Under the pieces are notes generated by a model. It worked only from the letters and a program-made list of their open reading frames with translations, made no database searches and was not told the origin of the DNA. From Flavobacteriales bacterium (GTDB lineage Bacteria; Bacteroidota; Bacteroidia; Flavobacteriales_D; Parvicellaceae): DNA of 64,000 bases. Location of the stretch: positions 1 through 64,000 of the forward strand of contig JAOASC010000044.1 in assembly GCA_025210295.1 (NCBI GenBank), in the 5' to 3' direction. Below are positions 1 through 7,900 of the stretch, in pieces; position 1 is the first letter of the stretch, and the number at the start of each line of letters is the position of its first letter. The position numbers were made by a program, and so were the translations under genes.

Positions 1-2288
1 CAGCCTATAAAGCAGCGCACGATGTTATCCCAACTGAAACACGTCCACAAGCCGAGATTGATAAGATCAATGAAATCTTAAAAAATCGTTCAGGTAAAGC
101 CGAGTATCAAAAAATTATAGATAAAGCAGACGAGTTGTTTGCCGCAAAGAATTATGAGAAATCCAAAGGTTTATTTGAACGTGCCAAAGGATTAAATCCC
201 GACGATAATTATCCACCACAAAAGATAGCCGAGATCGATAAAATACTAGCCGACTTAGCGGCTGCAAATGCCGATGCTGCTGCACAAAAAGCGTTACGAG
301 ATAAATACGACGGCTTAATGTCAAAAGCAGACGGATTAAGAGACTCTGAGGCTTATGAAGAAGCAAAAGCAGCCTATAAAGCAGCGCATGATGTTATCCC
401 AACCGAAACACGTCCACAGGCCGAAATAGACAAGATTAATGTATTATTGAAAAAGTTAGCATCAAATACAGCTGAAGAACAATATAGAAAAATAGTATCA
501 AAAGCAGATGAGTTATTTGAAGCTAAAAACTATGAGAAAGCAAAGGGGCTGTATGAACGCGCAAAAGGATTAAAACCATCTGATAACTATCCTCCAGCTC
601 AAATTTCTAAAATAAATGACATTTTAGCTTCAATGGCATCCGCAGAAGAGTTAAACAAAAAATACCAAGAGTTTATTACAAAAGCTGACGATAAATTTGA
701 TGCTGAACAATATAAAGATGCCTTGAATAATTACCAATCTGCATTAAGTCTAAAGCCTAATGAAGCTTATCCTAAAAAACGAATAGAGGAAATCAAAAAA
801 CTATTAAATAAAAAAGAAGAGCCAGTAGCTACTGAACCTGGAGAAATACCTAAATATGTTTTTGCTGATTATGGAGAAGAGGTTTCAGATTTAGATGAAG
901 CTACTGCTGATAATCTATTGCAAAACGCTCAGATTAATAAAGATGATAAGCGACAAGAACAAATGATTGATCGTAAAGAAAGAGAATTTGCAACTAAAGG
1001 TGAAGATGTGGAAGATCAACAAAATAAAACGGATGATTTAAATGAAGAGCTAACAGGTTTTGAAAATAAAATTAGTGAAGAGCGAGAGGCTTTAAATGAA
1101 TATAGCAAGGAAAATATACCTGAGGTAGAAAATTATAAAATCGAAAAAGAAGAACAGGCTTTTGATAAGCAAGAATCATCAAAAGAATATACTTATGATA
1201 TTGATGCAGCAAATGTTGATTTTAAAACAGAGCGAACACTTCAAAATATAGCATCAAGTGATAAGAGTAGGGAGAATGTTCCAGAAGTCGCAGCTTATAA
1301 AAATGAAAGAGCTAACGGGCAGTTTGATTATGACCTTGACAGGAAAGAAGTAACGTACGGTACATTCGAAGCAGGAGAGCGTTTGCAAAAAGATAGAACA
1401 TTAGCTGAAATTGAAAGTAACACCAAGAGTAGAGAGAATGTTCCAGAAGTTGCAGCCTATAAAAATGAAAGAGCTAACGGGCAATTCAATAATGATCAAG
1501 CAGGAAAAGAGTCTACCTATGGTAACTATACTGAAAAAGAAAAGTTAATTGATCGTTTCGAAGAAATTTATGAGACATCAGATGTCCCACGAGAAGAAAA
1601 TTCTGCTGAACTTGCTAATTATCAGAAAGAGCTGAATTTCCAAAGGTTTGAAACAAATGAGGGGGCAAAGGAAGAGACTTATACTAATGCAGATGCGCAT
1701 GTTGAGTTTCATATTGTAGAACAAGAAAGAAGTACCGAAAATGTTGAGCGACAAATAGAAAATGCTCCTGAAGTTGATAAATATAAAGAAGCGTTAAGTC
1801 AAATAAACGTGTCAGAAACTCAAACAGCTCAAGATAAATCAGATGATGTTAATGAGGCGCATGAAAGTTTTGCTCAAAAAGAAGATGCTTTCCATGAGAG
1901 TATTAAAACGGTAAATGCTGATAATACCGAAGAAATCATGGCATATAAAGAAAGCAAATCAGCGATAGATAATAAAGAGTCTGAAACTGCTCAAAATAAG
2001 ATCGATGATGGTATGGATGATATTGAACAAATCAAAGGTCAGAAATCAACTAAATTTAGTGATGCTAATCAAAATTACTTAGCAAGTCAATTTCCTGAAG
2101 GAGTAACAGAAAAGACTTTTCAAAGAAAAGATGCTAATGGAAATGTGGTAGAGGTTACCACTGTGAGAATTGTGGTGAAAGGAAATAAAGGAGATGAGTA
2201 TAAAAAAGTGGCGTCTAGGTGGTCGACCAACTATTTTAAAAATGGAGTAGCCACTTCTGCTCAAGTTTGGGATACAGATACCAATTGA
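1..2288 (+). CDS. Large repetitive TPR / coiled-coil protein, 5' end outside window
   Basis: The reading frame is open from base 3 to the TGA at 2286-2288, so the start lies upstream of the window and 761 residues are visible. A TTG at 135 is internal, not the start. Residues 1 to about 270 are alternating TPR-like units of roughly 60 residues: one type has AYKAAHDVIPTETRPQAEID, the other YEKAKGLYERAKGLKP. Residues about 300-690 are highly charged and probably coiled coil, with a 54-residue repeat centred on SRENVPEVAAYKNERANGQF. The last 70 residues (about 690-761, beginning near NYLASQFPEGV and containing VVKGNKGDEYKKV and YFKNG) look like a compact conserved domain. No signal peptide can be judged because the N-terminus is missing. 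The function is unknown; the architecture suggests a scaffold or envelope-associated structural protein. I cannot assign a family beyond TPR-like. Confidence 0.85.
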   Translation, partial: AYKAAHDVIPTETRPQAEIDKINEILKNRSGKAEYQKIIDKADELFAAKNYEKSKGLFERAKGLNPDDNYPPQKIAEIDKILADLAAANADAAAQKALRDKYDGLMSKADGLRDSEAYEEAKAAYKAAHDVIPTETRPQAEIDKINVLLKKLASNTAEEQYRKIVSKADELFEAKNYEKAKGLYERAKGLKPSDNYPPAQISKINDILASMASAEELNKKYQEFITKADDKFDAEQYKDALNNYQSALSLKPNEAYPKKRIEEIKKLLNKKEEPVATEPGEIPKYVFADYGEEVSDLDEATADNLLQNAQINKDDKRQEQMIDRKEREFATKGEDVEDQQNKTDDLNEELTGFENKISEEREALNEYSKENIPEVENYKIEKEEQAFDKQESSKEYTYDIDAANVDFKTERTLQNIASSDKSRENVPEVAAYKNERANGQFDYDLDRKEVTYGTFEAGERLQKDRTLAEIESNTKSRENVPEVAAYKNERANGQFNNDQAGKESTYGNYTEKEKLIDRFEEIYETSDVPREENSAELANYQKELNFQRFETNEGAKEETYTNADAHVEFHIVEQERSTENVERQIENAPEVDKYKEALSQINVSETQTAQDKSDDVNEAHESFAQKEDAFHESIKTVNADNTEEIMAYKESKSAIDNKESETAQNKIDDGMDDIEQIKGQKSTKFSDANQNYLASQFPEGVTEKTFQRKDANGNVVEVTTVRIVVKGNKGDEYKKVASRWSTNYFKNGVATSAQVWDTDTN
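3..58 (+). repeat. Direct repeat, copy 1 (TPR unit)
   Basis: This 56-base block matches 372-427 with 4 mismatches, all at third codon positions. The spacing is 369 bases (123 codons), which is one pair of TPR-like units. Confidence 0.85.
372..427 (+). repeat. Direct repeat, copy 2 (TPR unit)
   Basis: Second copy of the block at 3-58. It encodes the same residues (AYKAAHDVIPTETRPQAEI) with only synonymous changes. Confidence 0.85.
1266..1324 (+). repeat. Direct repeat, copy 1 (54-residue coiled-coil repeat)
   Basis: This 59-base block encodes SRENVPEVAAYKNERANGQF and recurs at 1428-1486, 162 bases (54 codons) away. There are about four differences, all synonymous. Confidence 0.85.
1428..1486 (+). 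repeat. Direct repeat, copy 2 (54-residue coiled-coil repeat)
   Basis: Second copy of the block at 1266-1324. More diverged copies of the same 54-residue unit lie before it (near 1104) and after it (near 1587 and 1755). Confidence 0.8.
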
Positions 2289-2357
2289 TAAAGTCTGTTC
2301 AGAATTTTACCATATTGATGAGTGTAAAATTATTCACGTTATTGATAAAAAATAAGA

Positions 2358-2927
2358 ATGAAAAAAGGCAGTAAAGTTCGTTTTTTAAATGAAGTTGGTG
2401 GAGGTGTTGTAGTAAACGTAATCTCTAATTTTAAGGTGTTGGTAGAAGACGAAAACGGTTTTGATATCGAATGTTTTATTAAAGATTTGGTGGAGGAAAA
2501 AAACACTAAAGATTATAAGTTGGATGGTATCGAACATAATTTAGCTGTGCAAGAAAAAGTAGCTTCTGAATCTAAAGAGAAACAGCTAGAAGATTTTTAT
2601 CAAAAAACGAAAAGCTTAAATCGAATTGAGACCCCCGAAGAAATTGAGGTGGATTTACATATTGAAGAGTTGATAGAAACACACAAAGGAATGTCAAACT
2701 CTCAAATTTTGGAGGTTCAAATGGCTAATTTTCGAAGAGAACTAAATGTTGCGATTCGTAAAAAAGTTAAACGCTTAATTATTATTCATGGCGTAGGAGA
2801 AGGAACGCTCAAAGCAGCAATAAGAAATGAATTGTATGAGTCTTACCCATCTATTGAGCATCACGATGCGTCTTATCGAAAATATGGATATGGAGCTACA
2901 GAAATTTTAGTGTATACCTATCACTAA
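2358..2927 (+). CDS. Smr (small MutS-related) domain protein
   Basis: A 189-residue cytoplasmic protein. Residues 1-45 (MKKGSKVRFLNEVGGGVVVN) resemble the small beta-barrel N-terminus of DUF2027/Smr proteins of Bacteroidota. Residues about 96-189 form an Smr domain, with the DLH motif at 99-101 (DLHIEEL) and the HGVGEG motif at 144-149 (family consensus HGxGxG). In other Smr proteins these motifs carry nuclease or nucleic-acid binding activity. Family members with a full DUF2027 region are usually longer, so this is a short version. It lies 70 bases after the repeat protein and upstream of groES. Whether it cuts DNA or acts on RNA/ribosomes cannot be told from the sequence. Confidence 0.85.
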   Translation: MKKGSKVRFLNEVGGGVVVNVISNFKVLVEDENGFDIECFIKDLVEEKNTKDYKLDGIEHNLAVQEKVASESKEKQLEDFYQKTKSLNRIETPEEIEVDLHIEELIETHKGMSNSQILEVQMANFRRELNVAIRKKVKRLIIIHGVGEGTLKAAIRNELYESYPSIEHHDASYRKYGYGATEILVYTYH

Positions 2928-2932
2928 AATCA

Positions 2933-3042
2933 TTTTGTCATAGTAGCTGTTTTTTTGTCAGATTTAAAGAGAAAAAAGTTTAAAAATCAAGTCAAATTGA
3001 CTTCATTTTTATTTGGCATAAAATCTGTCAAAAGCCTTTTGA
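2933..3042 (+). promoter_or_regulatory. groESL upstream region with two dyads and TGTCA repeats
   Basis: Before groES there is a near-perfect 31-base palindrome at 2981-3011 (15-base arms, one mismatch, core AAGTCAA-A-TTGACTT). A second, 15-base palindrome lies at 3028-3042 (TCAAAA-GCC-TTTTGA). TTTTGTCA occurs at 2933-2940 and again at 2953-2960, 20 bases apart, and TGTCA recurs at 3026-3030. No CIRCE element is present. The region could hold heat-shock operators. Alternatively the first dyad, whose right arm ends in ATTTTTATTT, could terminate the Smr gene. Both readings are inference. Confidence 0.45.
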
Positions 3043-3075
3043 ACTTAATTTAATATTTCAAAAAATAGATAAAAC

Positions 3076-3348
3076 ATGGGAATCAATGTAAAACCATTAG
3101 CAGATAGAGTTTTGATCGAACCAGCTGCTGCAGAGACAAAAACATCTGGAGGAATTATTATTCCTGATAATGCAAAAGAGAAGCCTCAAAGAGGAACTGT
3201 CTTAGCAACAGGAAATGAAAAGTTAACTTTTACAGTAAAAGAAGGAGATACAGTTTTATATGGTCAGTATAGTGGAACTGAGATTACGGTAGAGGGGAAG
3301 AACTATTTAATCATGAAAGAAAGCGATATATACGCAGTATTAGGATAA
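3076..3348 (+). CDS. groES: Co-chaperonin GroES
   Basis: At 90 residues this matches the family length. It caps GroEL as a heptameric lid during ATP-driven folding of cytosolic proteins. The sequence carries the GroES pattern: [11 protein letters not shown] at the N-terminus, the mobile loop [20 protein letters not shown], and the C-terminal [20 protein letters not shown] strand. The ATG at 3076 follows an A-rich stretch without a Shine-Dalgarno sequence, normal for Bacteroidota. groEL begins 58 bases downstream, so the pair forms the usual groESL operon. Confidence 0.98.
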   Translation: MGINVKPLADRVLIEPAAAETKTSGGIIIPDNAKEKPQRGTVLATGNEKLTFTVKEGDTVLYGQYSGTEITVEGKNYLIMKESDIYAVLG

Positions 3349-3391
3349 TAACATTTAAGGGGATTCAAGTCTTTTTGTCTTGGAACTCTAA

Positions 3392-5041
<1,650 letters not shown>

Positions 5042-5050
5042 AACGAATAA

Positions 5051-5113
5051 CAGGTTAGCATGGCTAACTTGTTTCCTCGGGCCGCTTTTCCTGTAGTGAT
5101 ACAGATAGAGCGG
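5051..5113 (+). ncRNA. Candidate structured RNA in the groEL 3' UTR
   Basis: Two hairpins follow the groEL stop codon. The first has a 9-bp stem, 5051-5059 with 5063-5071 (one G-U pair), closed by the 3-base loop ATG. The second is nested: CCGCT 5082-5086 pairs with AGCGG 5109-5113, and inside it CTGTA 5091-5095 pairs with TACAG 5100-5104, closed by the GNRA-type tetraloop GTGA. The linker CCTCGGGCC is unusually GC-rich for this DNA. Hairpins plus the terminator at 5132-5163 resemble a 3' UTR-derived small RNA or a conserved RNA motif. I do not recognise a named family; function unknown. Confidence 0.45.
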
Positions 5114-5131
5114 AACGTCTATATATAATAA

Positions 5132-5163
5132 AAACGCCACATTTCATTAGAGATGTGGCGTTT
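5132..5163. terminator. Bidirectional terminator between groEL and the DUF6515 gene
   Basis: The 11-bp stem AAACGCCACAT / ATGTGGCGTTT has a 10-base loop and T-rich flanks on both strands. It lies between convergent genes and can serve both. Confidence 0.85.
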
Positions 5164-5176
5164 GTTTTATAGGTTG

Positions 5177-5731
5177 TTATTCTTCTGTTTCTTCTTCAAT
5201 AATATCCGTAACACGATATTGCGTCTTCCCTTCTATGATTACAGGTTCATAGATAATCGAATTGTATTCATAGATAGTGTTTCCGTCCACTATCGTTGGT
5301 GTTAAGTCTTCAACAGGTAATTCTGGTACAATTGTGCCTAACTCTGGCGTTATGACTTCGTATTCATTGTTTACGCTTTTATAAAATAGTCCTCGGTAAT
5401 AATACCTTTTCACTCCTCCTACAAGAACAATGCGATGTCCAGCAGGTAATGTGCGAACTCTAAACCCTCTTGGAGGGTATACCAAGACATAACGGTTGTT
5501 AATGTGACGATAATAATTCCCAGAATGAAAATGATATTTTCGATTACGATGCACAATTACTGTGTGTTTGGTAGGCATCGTTCTTAGTGTTCTTGGCGTT
5601 CGTTTTTTGACAACAACTACAGTCTTCCCATTGCGCTTTGCTTTATGGTGCTGGCGTCTTTGGCCATAGCTGATGTTAGTAATAAATAAAGAGAGTGTAA
5701 TTAATAAAAGAGAAAAAAATAGATTACGCAT
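5177..5731 (-). CDS. DUF6515-family secreted protein
   Basis: A 184-residue protein with a clear signal peptide (residues 1-23, ending near NISYGQ). A strongly basic region follows (about 24-70, rich in R, K and H), then the family-like core YPPRGFRVRTLPAGHRIVL and GGVKRYYYRGLFYK, and an acidic tail ending IIEEETEE. It is probably periplasmic or outer-membrane associated. The function of the DUF6515 family is unknown. It lies downstream of the SpoIIE-type phosphatase gene on the same strand but is separated from it by a 13-bp inverted repeat, so co-transcription is uncertain. Confidence 0.75.
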   Translation of the reverse strand: MRNLFFSLLLITLSLFITNISYGQRRQHHKAKRNGKTVVVVKKRTPRTLRTMPTKHTVIVHRNRKYHFHSGNYYRHINNRYVLVYPPRGFRVRTLPAGHRIVLVGGVKRYYYRGLFYKSVNNEYEVITPELGTIVPELPVEDLTPTIVDGNTIYEYNSIIYEPVIIEGKTQYRVTDIIEEETEE

Positions 5732-5740
5732 AGCAAAAGT

Positions 5741-5780
5741 TTTTTAGTTTTATATAAGTAGGACTCCATAAAACTAAAAA
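5741..5780. repeat. 13-bp perfect inverted repeat
   Basis: TTTTTAGTTTTAT (5741-5753) and ATAAAACTAAAAA (5768-5780) are exact reverse complements with a 14-base spacer. They sit between the phosphatase stop codon and the DUF6515 start. No T-run follows on the minus strand, so this is a weak terminator at best and may be an operator. Confidence 0.7.
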
Positions 5781-5795
5781 GGTTTAATTAAGAAA

Positions 5796-7781
5796 TTAAA
5801 TTTCAATTCCTAATACACAAACATCATCTATTTGTTCAAAATCACCTTGCCATTCATAGAACGCTTCACTCAATGTGGTTTGCTGTTGTTGAATTGGAGT
5901 GCTTTGAATTGCAGAAACTAGTTTTTTTAGATTATTAGATTTAAATTTCTTTCCATACGTTCCTCCAAATTGGTCAATGTACCCATCAGAAAATAAATAG
6001 ATGCGATCACCTTTTTGAAGTTTGATTTGTCGGAGGTCAAAAGGCTTTAAAGCTGTGGCATAATTTCCAATAGGTTGTTTGTTCCCTCTATATTCAATGA
6101 TGGTATTGTCTTCTTTTTTTACAATCCAAATAGGATTGTTAGCGCCAGACCACTCAAGAAGTTGAGAAGTAGGGTTGAACACACCTAGCGAAATATCCAT
6201 TCCGTCATTTAATGAAACTTCTGATGTGCTGAAACGCTGGATCACAATTTCTCTTGTTCGATCTAAGATATGGTGAGGGTGTGTATGACTTTCTTCTATG
6301 ATGGCTTGTGTAAGAGCGTTGGAACAAACAAAACTGACCATAGCTCCAGGTACTCCATGGCCAGTACAATCTGCTACGGCGAAGTAAATGAGGTCGTTGT
6401 GTTGTTCTAACCAATAAAAATCACCAGAGACAATATCTTTAGGCTCGAAAAAAACAAAAGAGTTTTCAAAAATGGCGTTCATTTCAGCAGTAGTAGGGAG
6501 GATGGTAGACTGTAAGTGTTTAGCGTATTTTATTGAAGCTAAAATTTCCTTGTTTTTTACTTTTAGATCTTTTCTTTGTTGTTCAGCCTGTTCTTTTAAT
6601 GCTAAGGTGGAATTAAAAATACCCGAAAATCGGTTCGCAAAAATAAGTCCCATGGATAATACAAATAATAAAGTGGTAATGTCTACTATCGTATTGTTGA
6701 TCTCAACAATGTTTAAAAAGTTGAGCACTTTTAAAAGTAATACGCCATATAAGAGTGCTAATGAGATACTAGTGAATATATTGTTGGTTTCTTTACTTTT
6801 AATCACTTGCGTAAATACTAACATGACATAGATCATAGAGAGGACTAGGGTGATGATATTGCTCACGGCGACATAAGAAAAGATGTGCGGCGGGAAAAAT
6901 AAAATAAGAATAAGTGCAAGAGCATTGATTGTTAAAACAGTGCGTTGCATCAGTTTGATATTCTGTTTGGGAAATAATGTGGAGATGTATATGATGAAAA
7001 AAGAAACGGCAACAATCATTGCGCTATATTCTATTCGAAGTGCCAATTCCCAATCAAAGGTTTTCCAAATTGAAAAAAACACTTTCTCATCTCTAAATGA
7101 TGTCCATAAGCCAAATACTAAAGAGAAACCAAAGAAATAGAGTAAAGATTGGTCGCGTTTCCATAAAATATACATGCTGAGGAGAAAAATGCCCAATATA
7201 AATAAGCCTCCAATAATAATCGCGTCAATAGACATGTAAAACTCTCTATCTTTAATCATTTTTTCGTAGTCACCAATGGTAATGCTTGATGCGAATCCTG
7301 CATTTCGATGTCCGAAGTTGGCCACAACAAAAGTTAAATTAAAGGTCGATTTTGGGGGGTGAATAGGGAGTAAAAATGGACTCCAGTCAGCTTTTTGTTG
7401 AGTGGGGCTTTTACTCGGTTTCCCTTGTTCATGAACTAGAGAATCGTCGAGATACAGACGATAAGAATTGTGAATGTTATTAATTCTTAAGGCTAACTTA
7501 CTTTGGGTTGGAGGCAACTTTATTTGAACTCTATAACAAGCTTGTCCAAAAGTAGGGAAACTCCCATTTTTTTTGTGATTCCAAAATCCAGGTACTGAAA
7601 TAGTTTGAGTAGCATTAAATTCTTCAAAGTCAGTATTCCAACTAAAAAGCCAAGCGCCATCAAGCGGGTACGTTTGGTCTTCAAATTTTTGGTCACTTAA
7701 GTCAATAGAGCCATCAATGACCTTGTTCGCAAATAATGAATGACTGAGGATAATCAATAGTATGAAAAGTGGGCGTCTCAC
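5796..7781 (-). CDS. Membrane 7TM-DISM receptor with SpoIIE/PP2C phosphatase domain
   Basis: A 661-residue signalling protein. Residues 1-18 form a signal peptide. Residues about 20-170 form a periplasmic jelly-roll-like sensor (GAWLFSW, YRVQIKLP, YLDDSLVHEQGK) of the kind found in 7TMR-DISM proteins. About seven membrane helices span 182-385. A coiled linker (about 390-430) leads to a cytoplasmic PP2C/SpoIIE domain at about 440-661. Metal-binding motifs are intact: SGDFYW near 452, ADCTGHG at 470-476, SDG at 598-600 and the DD pair at 652-653. In known pathways such phosphatases dephosphorylate anti-sigma antagonists or similar Ser/Thr targets. No anti-sigma partner is nearby, so the target is unknown. 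Confidence 0.9.
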   Translation of the reverse strand: MRRPLFILLIILSHSLFANKVIDGSIDLSDQKFEDQTYPLDGAWLFSWNTDFEEFNATQTISVPGFWNHKKNGSFPTFGQACYRVQIKLPPTQSKLALRINNIHNSYRLYLDDSLVHEQGKPSKSPTQQKADWSPFLLPIHPPKSTFNLTFVVANFGHRNAGFASSITIGDYEKMIKDREFYMSIDAIIIGGLFILGIFLLSMYILWKRDQSLLYFFGFSLVFGLWTSFRDEKVFFSIWKTFDWELALRIEYSAMIVAVSFFIIYISTLFPKQNIKLMQRTVLTINALALILILFFPPHIFSYVAVSNIITLVLSMIYVMLVFTQVIKSKETNNIFTSISLALLYGVLLLKVLNFLNIVEINNTIVDITTLLFVLSMGLIFANRFSGIFNSTLALKEQAEQQRKDLKVKNKEILASIKYAKHLQSTILPTTAEMNAIFENSFVFFEPKDIVSGDFYWLEQHNDLIYFAVADCTGHGVPGAMVSFVCSNALTQAIIEESHTHPHHILDRTREIVIQRFSTSEVSLNDGMDISLGVFNPTSQLLEWSGANNPIWIVKKEDNTIIEYRGNKQPIGNYATALKPFDLRQIKLQKGDRIYLFSDGYIDQFGGTYGKKFKSNNLKKLVSAIQSTPIQQQQTTLSEAFYEWQGDFEQIDDVCVLGIEI

Positions 7782-7845
7782 ATCCGAAAATTAAGAATTA
7801 ATTTCTAATTAAAAATGATTTGAAGTATAAAATAGTTGTTAAAAA

Positions 7846-7876
7846 AAATCCTTTCTAAACATTTTAGAAAGGATTT
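7846..7876 (-). terminator. Terminator of leuS
   Basis: A 14-bp perfect stem (7846-7859 with 7863-7876) with a 3-base loop. On the minus strand it is followed by a run of eight T residues, 25 bases past the leuS stop codon. Confidence 0.9.
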
Positions 7877-7900
7877 GAGATACTGAATTGTTAATGGGAG

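Noticed and set aside
115-366. Minus-strand open frame opposite the repeat protein
   Set aside because: It is the antisense shadow of the TPR repeats, with no signal, motif or promoter.
2079-2264. Minus-strand frame inside the repeat protein gene
   Set aside because: It fully overlaps a strong coding frame and has no recognisable features.
2928-3075. CIRCE element before groES
   Set aside because: The consensus TTAGCACTC-N9-GAGTGCTAA is not present; the dyads seen there have different sequence.
6472-7140. Plus-strand frames opposite the phosphatase gene
   Set aside because: They are shadows of a gene with clear domain structure on the other strand.
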